The position numbers and the translations under genes are program-made. The notes under the pieces were generated by a model, which was not told the origin of the DNA, did not search any database, and was given only the letters and a program-made list of their open reading frames with translations. A DNA stretch of 55,953 nucleotides from a virus. The stretch is from positions 1-55,953 of IMG/VR virus record IMGVR_UViG_3300032307_000533; one strand, 5' to 3'. Shown piece after piece: positions 32,005 through 40,327 of the stretch. Each line of letters opens with the position of its first letter. Position 1 is the stretch's first letter.

Positions 32005-32484
32005 ATGAATCCATTTTTAGAAAGAAAGCATGAGTTAACCGAACTTCATCTTAAAAAAGATAGGATAGCTTCTGATATTAAAAAAATAAAGGAAGAGCTT
32101 GAAAGAAAGATTGAGGCGCTTACCGATGTTCATAAGAACATGTTACTGGATACGGAACTTAAGATAAAAGAGTTCCCTAGACTCTGCGACCATACGGATG
32201 AGAATGGTGATTTAGCTACAGGCAAAGAGCATAAGATAATAGTACCTAGTATAGTTGGTGATATAACTTTGGTTAAACAAATGTGTTCGCTATGTGGTGG
32301 AAAAGTTTCTGAAGAAAAAATTGAGATCAGGAAATCTAAAGAAGCTGAATCCGAATTTAAAACCTGGTATCAAATTGATGACGATGAAACTTTTGTTGAT
32401 ACAATGACATTCGACCAGAATTTTATGAGTAATTTTATGGGTTATGTATCAGGTAGTACCATCGATATAAATTACATATTATAA
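32005..32484 (+). CDS. Coiled-coil protein with CxxC, 159 residues
   Basis: The N-terminal half is a charged coiled coil (KKDRIASDIKKIKEELERKIE). A later LCDH...CSLCGGK arrangement may bind zinc. No family is recognised. It is followed by two more small genes and SmpB. Confidence 0.6.
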   Translation: MNPFLERKHELTELHLKKDRIASDIKKIKEELERKIEALTDVHKNMLLDTELKIKEFPRLCDHTDENGDLATGKEHKIIVPSIVGDITLVKQMCSLCGGKVSEEKIEIRKSKEAESEFKTWYQIDDDETFVDTMTFDQNFMSNFMGYVSGSTIDINYIL

Positions 32485-32505
32485 TGGACTCCTTAAATAA
32501 CAATA

Positions 32506-33051
32506 ATGAGTAATTTTTGGAAAGACGCATATAAAGATAGTTGGGAACAATCAGCCACCAAAGAGAACCTAATCAAAGGGATAATTGAATCTGAGACAGG
32601 TTTAAAAGTTGATATAGTGGGTCTTGGTGCGGGTACAACCGATTACATATCTGGTAGCGCCCAGGACAACAACCACGAGAAAGGTGACGCTGACTTGTAT
32701 ATCGAAAGCAAAGATATACATATCGAAGTTACTGGCCCTAATGTACCCATGATGATATTTGATGATCTATGGTTCAGACCAGACAAACTAAATAACACTT
32801 ACAAAAAAGTTGTTACTGGTAACGGTAAACTACATTTGATCGTACACGTACAGGATGATAAACAAAACGGTAGAAAAATCATTCGCGGCATCAACCTTAA
32901 CGAACAATTTTTTCTGGATGTTAAAGCAAACCCCTACCCAATTATCACACCTAAGATAAGGGGTAATGTTGAGAAATATGTTGAGATTGATCCAAAAGAT
33001 AAGCACATAATAAAACTTGACCAAATAATAGAGTTAATAAAATCAGTATAA
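32506..33051 (+). CDS. Possible PD-(D/E)xK nuclease-like protein
   Basis: The 181-residue protein contains EKGDADLYIESKDIHIEVTG, where D and E-x-T resemble the core of restriction-type nuclease folds, though the expected lysine is replaced. Its opening (MSNFWKDAYKDSWEQ) is distinctive. No certain function. It shares a base with the next gene. Confidence 0.55.
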   Translation: MSNFWKDAYKDSWEQSATKENLIKGIIESETGLKVDIVGLGAGTTDYISGSAQDNNHEKGDADLYIESKDIHIEVTGPNVPMMIFDDLWFRPDKLNNTYKKVVTGNGKLHLIVHVQDDKQNGRKIIRGINLNEQFFLDVKANPYPIITPKIRGNVEKYVEIDPKDKHIIKLDQIIELIKSV

Positions 33052-33185
33052 TGAGTAAAACTTTTAAATATATTCTGGGTACCGTTTTCATAGTATTTGG
33101 TATGTGTGTGGGTGCAAGTAAATTGGCCAACGTGGTTGGTATAATTTTAATAATTTTGATACTAAACCATGCGAGGAAATCGTAA
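33051..33185 (+). CDS. Tiny membrane protein, 44 residues
   Basis: ATG 33051 overlaps the previous stop (TAATG). The product is a pair of hydrophobic segments (YILGTVFIVFGMCVG and VVGIILIILILN). Unknown. Confidence 0.55.
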   Translation: MSKTFKYILGTVFIVFGMCVGASKLANVVGIILIILILNHARKS

Positions 33186-33203
33186 GGTTTAAAACTTAAA
33201 GAT

Positions 33204-33623
33204 ATGATAAATAAAAAAGTTAGATTCGAATATGAGTTTTTACGTACAGAAGTGGCTGGTATTCAATTACTTGGTTCTGAGGTTAAGGCTATAAAAGATA
33301 ATAAGATTTCCATGGGTGAATCTTATTGCGTGTTCCATAACGGTGAGCTGTATGTTAAGAACATAAACATAAGTGGTAATGGTACCGCCTATTCACATGA
33401 ACCAACAAGAGATCGTAAACTTCTTTTGAGAAAAAGCGAGTTATTAAAACTACAAAAGGACTTGGTTAAGGGTTTAGCGATAGTACCTTACAAGTTGTTT
33501 AAGAACGAGCGGGGTAATTATAAATTGGAAATAGTTCTGGGCCGTGGTAAAAAATTACATGATAAGAGAAACGCGATTAAAGAACGTGATATTAGTAGGG
33601 AAACCAACAAAACACTTGCTTAA
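33204..33623 (+). CDS. smpB: SsrA-binding protein SmpB
   Basis: The 139-residue protein matches SmpB along its length: RFEYEFLRTEVAGIQLLGSEVKAIKDNKISMGESY near the start, INISGNGTAYSHEPTRDRKLLLRKSELLKL, VKGLAIVPYKLFKNERGNYKLEIVLGRGKKLHDKRNAIKERDI, and a basic C-terminal tail. SmpB binds tmRNA and guides it to stalled ribosomes, and its tail enters the empty mRNA channel. The phage also encodes a tmRNA at 7813, so both parts of trans-translation are present. Length is near the usual 150. Confidence 0.95.
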   Translation: MINKKVRFEYEFLRTEVAGIQLLGSEVKAIKDNKISMGESYCVFHNGELYVKNINISGNGTAYSHEPTRDRKLLLRKSELLKLQKDLVKGLAIVPYKLFKNERGNYKLEIVLGRGKKLHDKRNAIKERDISRETNKTLA

Positions 33624-33646
33624 TTAAAATAAATTTACTATTATTA
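33615..33646 (+). promoter_or_regulatory. Weak promoter
   Basis: CTTG at 33615-33618 and TATTATTA at 33639-33646 keep the common spacing, but the -7 box lacks the TTTG end. Confidence 0.35.
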
Positions 33647-33666
33647 TAATCTAATAGGATAAAAAC

Positions 33667-34071
33667 TTGGGTGATAAAAAGAAAATACCAGATTTAGTTG
33701 TATGGGATGAAGTTGAGGGGTATAATGCGAGTAAAATGCAGTACCCGACAAACGTCAGCGCACCCGCGTTTACATTACCAGATGTTGGGTTGGTTAGAAC
33801 CGAGTCGGCTAAAAAAATGATGGATGTTTTCGAGCAAGAGAAAAAAGAACTTGTTAGTAAGGTTGAGAAAATGTACAGAGAATACCTAGACTCCGTAATG
33901 GTGTGGGAATCAAAAATATCGTTTGATCCTGTTGTTGGGCAAACGTATTATTTGTATGATTTTAAAGGTGTTAACACCCTCTCATTACTATCACCAGATG
34001 ATTGGAATAAACACGATTGTTTTATTGGTGGATTTGTGTTGAACTCCGATAGAAAATGGATTAGAATATGA
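33667..34071 (+). CDS. DUF2452-like protein
   Basis: The 134-residue protein (IPDLVVWDEVEGYNASKMQYPTNVSAPAFTLPD, then YYLYDFKGVNTLSLLSPDDWNK) follows the pattern of the uncharacterised DUF2452 family. A TTG at 33667 is the only plausible start near the 5' end. It overlaps a tiny gene by four bases. Confidence 0.65.
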   Translation: MGDKKKIPDLVVWDEVEGYNASKMQYPTNVSAPAFTLPDVGLVRTESAKKMMDVFEQEKKELVSKVEKMYREYLDSVMVWESKISFDPVVGQTYYLYDFKGVNTLSLLSPDDWNKHDCFIGGFVLNSDRKWIRI

Positions 34072-34157
34072 GAAGATTTATTAATAAGATTATTTTCATA
34101 ATTGAAATATTCTTTGACAGAATAAAAAAGAAACGAAAAAGTATTTGGGATTTATGA
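34068..34157 (+). CDS. Tiny basic protein, 29 residues
   Basis: ATG 34068 overlaps the previous stop by ATGA, and its own stop overlaps the start of thymidylate synthase by ATGA, so the position supports translation. The product (MRRFINKIIFIIEIFFDRIKKKRKS) is an amphipathic or membrane helix. Unknown. Confidence 0.5.
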   Translation: MRRFINKIIFIIEIFFDRIKKKRKSIWDL

Positions 34158-35353
34158 ATAAATTAGATAAACAATATCAAGAATTACTCCAATCAATTTT
34201 AGATTACGGAGTTGAAAAGAAAGATCGAACAGGTACAGGAACCAAGAGTATCTTTGGTTATACCATCCGTCATAATATGAGAGATGGTTTTCCTTTATTG
34301 ACCACCAAGAAAATGGCTTGGAAAACTATGGTTACGGAATTAATATGGTTCCTACGTGGCGATACAAACATCAAGTTCCTTGTTGATAATAATTGCCATA
34401 TCTGGAATGGAGACGCTTTCAAAAACTTTATGAATACGAGTGAAGGTGACCCCGATTTAATCTGGAACCAGGAACAATTCATTAACATGATTAAGACCGA
34501 TGATGAGTTTGCTAAACAATGGGGTGAATTAGGCCCCGTGTATGGTAAGCAATGGAGAAGTTGGGGTGAGGGGTTCAAACGAGTGCCAAATGAAAAAGCT
34601 GATAAAGTTTATCATGTCACAACAACGGGTATAGACCAAATTGCAAACCTAATCAACGACCTTAAAACAAATCCTGACTCAAGACGATTGATGGTTAATG
34701 CTTGGAATGTAGGTGGATTAGACCAAATGGTTCTTCCACCTTGTCATTATGGATTTCAAGTTTATACAAGAGAGTTGAGTTTGGAAGAAAGAATTGGATT
34801 AGTAAAACCTATCCCAAATTTGTTTACACATGAAGATTGTGATGTAATAAATTTACCTAAACGAGCAATCTCTTTAATGTGGAATCAACGTTCAGTGGAT
34901 ACATTCCTGGGTTTACCGTTCAACATCGCATCTTATGGGTTGTTACTTGAGATCATCGCCAAAGCTGTTAACATGGTTCCAGATGAATTGATTGGTAATT
35001 TAGGTGACACACACCTTTACTTGAACCATATTGAACAAGCTAAAGAACAAATCGGTAGAGAGTTAACTGACGAGGAAAGATATAATATTTGGTTCACAAA
35101 TAATTACGAAACTGGTATGGAAAGATATTTTGACCCAAATAATTTACCAGACTTTGATGATGGGTATTATACACCAACACCAAAAAGAACAAGAGAACCA
35201 TACCCACTACCTGTTTTAAAACACATGAAAACGGATGAGTTCTACAAATCTTTAAGTGAGGATCAATCACTATTCCACCATCTAAACCCAGCAGATTTTA
35301 TGGTTGAAAACTACCAATCACATCCAACAATTAAAGCACCCTTAAGTAACTAA
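34154..35353 (+). CDS. thyA: Thymidylate synthase
   Basis: The 399-residue protein has DRTGTGTKSIFG, SRRLMVNAWNVG, LPPCHYGFQVY with the catalytic cysteine, and LGLPFNIASYGLLLEII. It exceeds the usual 264 residues through insertions, including about 25 residues after the CHYGFQVY strand and a longer C-terminus. It methylates dUMP to dTMP using methylene-THF; a small DHFR at 48983 would recycle the folate. ATG 34154 is preferred over the upstream TTG because of the ATGA coupling. Confidence 0.95.
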   Translation: MNKLDKQYQELLQSILDYGVEKKDRTGTGTKSIFGYTIRHNMRDGFPLLTTKKMAWKTMVTELIWFLRGDTNIKFLVDNNCHIWNGDAFKNFMNTSEGDPDLIWNQEQFINMIKTDDEFAKQWGELGPVYGKQWRSWGEGFKRVPNEKADKVYHVTTTGIDQIANLINDLKTNPDSRRLMVNAWNVGGLDQMVLPPCHYGFQVYTRELSLEERIGLVKPIPNLFTHEDCDVINLPKRAISLMWNQRSVDTFLGLPFNIASYGLLLEIIAKAVNMVPDELIGNLGDTHLYLNHIEQAKEQIGRELTDEERYNIWFTNNYETGMERYFDPNNLPDFDDGYYTPTPKRTREPYPLPVLKHMKTDEFYKSLSEDQSLFHHLNPADFMVENYQSHPTIKAPLSN

Positions 35354-35355
35354 TT

Positions 35356-35493
35356 ATGAGAATAGGCATAGATACAGTCATGTCCCAAATATATGTGTTA
35401 CCATACGTTAAAGTAACACATAGTAGATGGTTAAATGGTAACTACGAATTAATAATCGGTTGGCTTAAATGGGAATTGGTAATAGGAATATGA
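35356..35493 (+). CDS. Small protein, 45 residues
   Basis: ATG 35356 follows thyA by two bases, and the TGA overlaps the next gene start (ATGA), which supports it. The product (MRIGIDTVMSQIYVLPYVKV) is short and hydrophobic. Unknown. Confidence 0.5.
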   Translation: MRIGIDTVMSQIYVLPYVKVTHSRWLNGNYELIIGWLKWELVIGI

Positions 35494-35699
35494 AAAAAAT
35501 TAGAATTGAAGGTTATTGTTACAGGACTTGGACTAAAGGTGGGTTTAAACAATTTAGCCCAATACCTTGCCCGTTCTTTGTGCATAACCCATTAGGACAT
35601 TTTATTGAGACAGGTGTTTCAACAAACCTTTGGGTGATAAGTGTAAGCTTTTTGATCTGGGACTTTGGTATCCAGATTTACCAGGATTTAGAATATTAA
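35490..35699 (+). CDS. Small protein, 69 residues
   Basis: ATG 35490 overlaps the preceding stop. It is basic at the start (MKKIRIEGYCYRTWTKGGF) and then hydrophobic (TNLWVISVSFLIWDFG). An ATG at 35469 in frame would lengthen it. Unknown. Confidence 0.5.
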   Translation: MKKIRIEGYCYRTWTKGGFKQFSPIPCPFFVHNPLGHFIETGVSTNLWVISVSFLIWDFGIQIYQDLEY

Positions 35700-35701
35700 T
35701 T

Positions 35702-35926
35702 ATGAAAATATTAAGAAGAATTTTAGCGTTCATTATGGGTATGATATTCTACCCATTTGTTACGGGATTTATAATGCTCGAAAACATTGGGTTTTTTAAT
35801 GAGATGAAAAAATATAATTGGACTGCTATATTTGCGTATAGCGCTATTGGTTTTATGGCTTACTTATGGATCATATATGTTGTAAAACCTTTGGTTCTAA
35901 TAATAAGTGGAAATATAATTGATTAA
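35702..35926 (+). CDS. Small membrane protein, 74 residues
   Basis: Starts MKILRRILAFIMGMIFYPFVTGFIML and has a second hydrophobic helix (TAIFAYSAIGFMAYLWIIYVV). It lies two bases after the previous gene. Unknown. Confidence 0.6.
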   Translation: MKILRRILAFIMGMIFYPFVTGFIMLENIGFFNEMKKYNWTAIFAYSAIGFMAYLWIIYVVKPLVLIISGNIID

Positions 35927-35928
35927 AT

Positions 35929-36144
35929 ATGACATTAAGAGAATTAAAAACATGGGTAGATAATCTACCAGAAGAATTTCTTGACTTTGAGGTGGTTAAC
36001 GGTGAAGTTGGGATGCTTGAGGGTCAATACATGTACCGTCTTGATAAACCAGTAACAACATTAATCGTTGATGAGGAAAATAAAGAGGTTGTGATATTAA
36101 ACGATTCGCAAGAAACCGAAGATCATATAAGAGAAAATTCGTAG
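35929..36144 (+). CDS. Small acidic protein, 71 residues
   Basis: Begins MTLRELKTWVDNLPEEFLDFEVVNGE and ends in an acidic tail. I recall similar short proteins in phages but with no known role. The stop overlaps the GTG start of the next gene. Confidence 0.6.
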   Translation: MTLRELKTWVDNLPEEFLDFEVVNGEVGMLEGQYMYRLDKPVTTLIVDEENKEVVILNDSQETEDHIRENS

Positions 36145-37511
36145 TGATTAAATTAATTATATTCGATTTGGATGGTGTTTTAGTTGAGGCTAAGAACATA
36201 CACTTTGAGGCTTTTAATAAAGCTCTTGGCGAATACGCCATCACCTGGGATGAGCATTTGTCGATCTACGATGGTTTGAAAACGAACCAAAAATTAGAGA
36301 TGCTTCACGAACGTAAAGGTTTACCCAAAGAATCCTTTACCGCTATCTGGGGTGATAAGCAAAAATACACTTTAGAAGCGTTAAGAAAGTTAGAAGATGA
36401 TCCGTTATTAACGCTAACAATTGCACATTTAGTTCATGATGGGTATAAAATCGCTGTTTGTTCTAACAGCATTCGCAAGACGGTTTTAACGGTTTTATCC
36501 AAACTTAACATTATCGAGTATATTGACCTGGTAATATCTAATGAGGATGTGAACAACTCAAAACCACATCCAGAGATGTATTGGAAAGCGATGAGTAAGA
36601 TGAGTGTTTTACCAGAGGAGACATTAATCGTTGAGGATTCACCTTACGGTTTACTAGCAGCCGCAAGAAGTAAATCGCACATACTAAGAGTGGCACACCC
36701 TAAAGATGTCACTTACACAAACATAGCAAATAAATTAAAAGAAATAGAAATGGGTACTGAAACAAACACACCTAAATGGAAGGATGGTAAGTTAAACGTG
36801 CTTATCCCGATGGCTGGTGCTGGATCTAGATTCGAGCAAGCTGGATACACCTTCCCTAAACCTCTTATCGAGGTTAATAATAAACCGATGATACAGGTGG
36901 TTGTTGATAACCTTAACATTGATGCGAACTATATATTCGTTGTACAAAAAGCCCACAGAGATAAGTATAATTTAGATACGTTATTAAATCTAATCGCACC
37001 TGGTTGTAAGATAATAGAAACGGAAGGTTTAACACAGGGTGCCGCTTGCACAGCTTTGTTAGCTAAAGAGTATATCAATAATGACGCACCGTTATTCTTC
37101 GCGAACTCCGATCAGTTTGTTGAATGGGATTCTAATGAGTTCATGTATAAAATGAATGAGACAAATGCCGATGGTGGTATCGTAACGTTCAAAGCCACCC
37201 ACCCAAAATGGTCGTTCGCTAAGATTGGGGATAGTGGTTTCGTTACTGAAGTTGCTGAGAAGAACCCAATATCAGATAACGCAACAGTTGGTTATTACTA
37301 TTGGAAGTCTGGTTCTGATTTCGTGAGATACGCTGAACAGATGATTGATAAAGATATTAGGGTTAACAACGAGTTTTACGTTTGCCCAGTGTTCAATCAG
37401 GCAATTGAAGATCAAAAGAAAATACTCGCATTTGATGTTAAAGGTATGTGGGGTCTGGGTACGCCAGAAGATTTAAAGTTTTACTTAGAGAACCATAAAA
37501 AATCTAATTAA
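36144..37511 (+). CDS. HAD phosphatase fused to sugar nucleotidyltransferase
   Basis: Residues 1-205 are a complete HAD phosphatase of the beta-phosphoglucomutase type (FDLDGVLVEAKN, CSNSIRKTV, NEDVNNSKPHPEMY, EDSPYGLLAA). From about residue 218 a GT-A-like nucleotidyltransferase begins (LNVLIPMAGAGSRFEQAGYTFPKPLIEV, NSDQFVEWDS), as in enzymes that activate sugar phosphates. Fusion could couple trimming of a sugar phosphate to its activation, or channel an intermediate. The GTG start overlaps the prior stop. It heads a glycan cluster with a WavE-like transferase and a GDPD-like enzyme. Confidence 0.88.
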   Translation: MIKLIIFDLDGVLVEAKNIHFEAFNKALGEYAITWDEHLSIYDGLKTNQKLEMLHERKGLPKESFTAIWGDKQKYTLEALRKLEDDPLLTLTIAHLVHDGYKIAVCSNSIRKTVLTVLSKLNIIEYIDLVISNEDVNNSKPHPEMYWKAMSKMSVLPEETLIVEDSPYGLLAAARSKSHILRVAHPKDVTYTNIANKLKEIEMGTETNTPKWKDGKLNVLIPMAGAGSRFEQAGYTFPKPLIEVNNKPMIQVVVDNLNIDANYIFVVQKAHRDKYNLDTLLNLIAPGCKIIETEGLTQGAACTALLAKEYINNDAPLFFANSDQFVEWDSNEFMYKMNETNADGGIVTFKATHPKWSFAKIGDSGFVTEVAEKNPISDNATVGYYYWKSGSDFVRYAEQMIDKDIRVNNEFYVCPVFNQAIEDQKKILAFDVKGMWGLGTPEDLKFYLENHKKSN

Positions 37512-38204
37512 ATGTTAAGACAAGGTATTATAATACAAGGACCAACCCAATACTATAGAGAGGTATGTGAAGTTTATTCCGTGTATAAAGATGTTGTTTG
37601 GTCCACTTGGGTTGATGAGCCTAGCGAGAACATAGATTTCATTATCAGTAGCGGTATTGGTGTAATACTCAACCACAAACCAGAGTTTAATGGTTATTTA
37701 AATGTTAACCTACAATTAGCATCAACACTAAGAGGTATCGAATATTTTAAGGAGAGGGGGTTCACCGAGGTTATAAAAGTCAGAAGTGACATGTTATTCT
37801 ATAACTTGGATAAGGTGTTACCGAAACTACATGGAAAAGAGATTGCTTTCCTTGGCTTGAATGACTCGTCACGTAAAACTAAACTAGCTTACTATTTGGA
37901 TTACTATCACCATGGCCTCGACTTCACACCAGATCACATCGTCTTTGGTGAGATCAATGACATGTACAACGCCTTCAATTATTACACACCAATACATAAC
38001 CCAGTCCCGCCAGAAGCCACCATTTTAAGAAACTATCTGATAACCAAAGGGGATGTTAATTTTAGCCACGCTAATTTAGTTGATAAAGGTGTTTATTTCT
38101 TTGCCAACGATTGTGTTGAGAATGATTGTACTATAATGTGGATAAAAGAAGGGTGGGACTTTCTAGGTTTTATTTTAAACCCACATAACTATTTTATTTT
38201 TTAA
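37512..38204 (+). CDS. WavE-like glycosyltransferase
   Basis: The 230-residue protein starts QGIIIQGPTQYYREVCEVYSVYKDVVWSTW, followed by a second segment IKVRSDMLFYNLDKVL; QGP, StW and K-x-RsD are landmarks of the WavE lipopolysaccharide family. A GT-A-like fold is expected. It lies directly after the fused nucleotidyltransferase gene, which may provide its sugar donor. Confidence 0.78.
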   Translation: MLRQGIIIQGPTQYYREVCEVYSVYKDVVWSTWVDEPSENIDFIISSGIGVILNHKPEFNGYLNVNLQLASTLRGIEYFKERGFTEVIKVRSDMLFYNLDKVLPKLHGKEIAFLGLNDSSRKTKLAYYLDYYHHGLDFTPDHIVFGEINDMYNAFNYYTPIHNPVPPEATILRNYLITKGDVNFSHANLVDKGVYFFANDCVENDCTIMWIKEGWDFLGFILNPHNYFIF

Positions 38205-38208
38205 GATT

Positions 38209-38655
38209 ATGAAACTAATTTCACACAGGGGTAATTTAAATGGACCCAACACTGAGATGGAAAACAATCCGAAGTATGTTGAAGAAGCTATTCTACGCGG
38301 ATACGATGTTGAGATAGACGTCAGAGTAAAAGACGGTAAATTATATCTTGGTCATGATGAACCACAATACCCATTGGATATTGATTGGTTAGAGAGATGC
38401 TCATCGAGACTATGGTTACACTGTAAGGACACGGAAGTTATGGCTAAGTTCGTTGAGTTAGACCCTAGAGGTACTAATTTACATTATTTCTGGCACGAAA
38501 ATGACACATTAACATTAACCAGCAGGGGTTATATGTGGGTGTATCCAGGTAAACAACCGATCAAAGGTGGTATCGCGGTTTTACCAGAACTAAATGATGA
38601 TGATGTAACTCTCTGTTACGGAGTTTGTTCAGATTTTATTGAGCGATATAAATAA
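38209..38655 (+). CDS. Glycerophosphodiester phosphodiesterase-like protein
   Basis: The 148-residue protein has ISHRGNLNGPNTEMENNPKYVEEAILRGYDVEIDVRVKDGKLYLGHD, the N-terminal signature of GDPD enzymes with the HRG and EIDV metal ligands. It is shorter than typical members at 230-250 residues. It may cleave glycerophosphodiesters of surface polymers or be a reduced variant. Confidence 0.75.
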   Translation: MKLISHRGNLNGPNTEMENNPKYVEEAILRGYDVEIDVRVKDGKLYLGHDEPQYPLDIDWLERCSSRLWLHCKDTEVMAKFVELDPRGTNLHYFWHENDTLTLTSRGYMWVYPGKQPIKGGIAVLPELNDDDVTLCYGVCSDFIERYK

Positions 38656-38716
38656 ATTTTACTGAGGTTTTTTTCTTTAAATCAAAGTATATATTGTTAT
38701 AAGATAATATAATAAT

Positions 38717-38827
38717 ATGGACGTACACGAATGGTTTAAAACAGATGAATTTAAAAACCTACCTTACATGAAAAGGGTTTGGATTAGATTCAAGGTTGCG
38801 TTTTTTGAAACAATCTCAATGCAATGA
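38717..38827 (+). CDS. Tiny protein, 36 residues, first of signalling operon
   Basis: ATG 38717 encodes MDVHEWFKTDEFKNLPYMKRV and its stop overlaps the next start (ATGA). Translational coupling supports it. Unknown. Confidence 0.5.
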   Translation: MDVHEWFKTDEFKNLPYMKRVWIRFKVAFFETISMQ

Positions 38828-39012
38828 AAAAATGGTCTTCAATTAGAGTAGTTTATTTATTAATAGCTCTAATATTAATGTCGGGTGTTATACTCGAAAA
38901 CTGGTATATAATTTCTTTTATTATTATCATGTTATTATTTGCGACAATAACTAAATTTTGCCCATCAAAATGGTTTTTTGAGAAACTTGGGTTTGGCAAA
39001 TCGGATATGTAA
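38824..39012 (+). CDS. Small membrane protein, 62 residues
   Basis: Two hydrophobic segments (VVYLLIALILMSGVIL and WYIISFIIIMLLFATI) are followed by FCPSKWFFEKLG, loosely like DUF2892 proteins. It overlaps the kinase gene by one base. Confidence 0.55.
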   Translation: MKKWSSIRVVYLLIALILMSGVILENWYIISFIIIMLLFATITKFCPSKWFFEKLGFGKSDM

Positions 39013-39899
39013 TGCAAATAGATAACACAATATCTAAAGGTTCTAAGATAGCCCTAATAATCTCTGGGTTAATTATGTTAGCCTTCTTTTCAGTACAAAC
39101 ATGTGTTGTTTTTGGGTTTTGTAAGCCATCTATTGAGATAGCCTATTTTGGTTACCTTTGTATCTTAGCGTTTACACCACCTTTTGTTTATGTTGTTCGT
39201 GAGTTTCTGGCTAAGAAAGCTATTACAGAAAAAGAATTAGATAAGAAAAATATTTACCTAGAACACGCTGCTAAAATAATTAGACACGATATGCACTCTG
39301 GTATTAACACTTATATACCTAGGGGTATATCTTCTTTAACAAGAAGGTTAACCGATGAGGCTATCGAAGATTTAAAATTAGCAGCGCCGTTAAAGTTATT
39401 AACGGAAGGTTTGAAGCACGCTCAAAAGGTTTACTCTGGCGTATATGAATTTACAAATTTGGTTAAGCAGGGTGAGACTTTAAATAAAAAGGATTGTAAT
39501 GTACACGACATTCTTAAAGATTATTTAGATCTAACTTCATATAAAGATCAGGTTGTTATAAATGAGGATTTACCAACTTTAGAGGTTAATGAACCTTTAT
39601 TTTGTACGGCCGTTGATAACTTAATTAGAAACGGTTTAAAATATAACGACTCACCAACAAAGTTTGTTAAGATATATCGTGAAGGTAATGATATTATCAT
39701 AGAGGACAATGGTCGCGGTATTACGAACGATGAGTTTGTTGAGTTATCTAAACCATATAAAAGAAAAGAGGGGCAAAAAGAGAGCGGTACTGGTTTAGGT
39801 TTAAACATTTGTATTGCAATATTAGGTGAACATAAATTTAGCATAACAGCTGAAAAATTAGATAATGGAACAAAAATAAAAATTAAAACAAAGGCATGA
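39012..39899 (+). CDS. Sensor histidine kinase
   Basis: The 295-residue protein has two N-terminal transmembrane segments (about residues 12-34 and 42-64) and no large periplasmic sensor. The dimerisation helix contains IIRHDMHSG with the phospho-accepting His near residue 92. The ATPase domain has DNLIRNGLKYND (N box), EDNGRGI (G1) and GTGLGLNI (G2). All catalytic boxes appear intact. It is coupled by ATGA to a response regulator. Sensor input is unknown. It could sense envelope state or be driven by the third protein of the operon. Confidence 0.92.
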   Translation: MQIDNTISKGSKIALIISGLIMLAFFSVQTCVVFGFCKPSIEIAYFGYLCILAFTPPFVYVVREFLAKKAITEKELDKKNIYLEHAAKIIRHDMHSGINTYIPRGISSLTRRLTDEAIEDLKLAAPLKLLTEGLKHAQKVYSGVYEFTNLVKQGETLNKKDCNVHDILKDYLDLTSYKDQVVINEDLPTLEVNEPLFCTAVDNLIRNGLKYNDSPTKFVKIYREGNDIIIEDNGRGITNDEFVELSKPYKRKEGQKESGTGLGLNICIAILGEHKFSITAEKLDNGTKIKIKTKA

Positions 39900-40327
39900 T
39901 AGATTCAATATTGTTAGTGGATGATGAAAACTTATTTCATTTAGTTTTCGAGGACGCGTGTAGTCTTTTAGATATAACACTATCGTTAAAAAGTGTTAGT
40001 TCAACAGACGAGGCGGAAAAAATCTTTATAGAAAGATTTAAGAATAAAGATACAAAACCAGAATGTGTTTTCGTTGATTTAAATATCATAGGTTCTAAAT
40101 ACGATGGTATAGAAATGGTTAGGAAGATTAATTTTGAGTATGGTAATGGTTGTGTTGTTGGTATAATATCATCTAGTTCCGATACGGAAGAACAAGCTAA
40201 AGCAATCGCCGCTGGTGCTCAGTTCTGGATAGTTAAATCAGATGATATTGAACCTAGACTTGAGGAGTTTAGAAAAGACTTTGATGGTTATAGGACTAGA
40301 AAAGCACCTTTTAAAGTTTATAAATAA
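39896..40327 (+). CDS. Stand-alone response regulator receiver
   Basis: The 143-residue protein is a CheY-like receiver: VDDEN at 8-12, phospho-acceptor Asp61 in VFVDLNI, ISSSS, and Lys114 in WIVKSDD. There is no DNA-binding or enzymatic output domain, so it probably acts through protein contact. Start overlaps the kinase stop by ATGA and its own stop overlaps the next gene, so the three are translated together. Confidence 0.92.
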   Translation: MIDSILLVDDENLFHLVFEDACSLLDITLSLKSVSSTDEAEKIFIERFKNKDTKPECVFVDLNIIGSKYDGIEMVRKINFEYGNGCVVGIISSSSDTEEQAKAIAAGAQFWIVKSDDIEPRLEEFRKDFDGYRTRKAPFKVYK

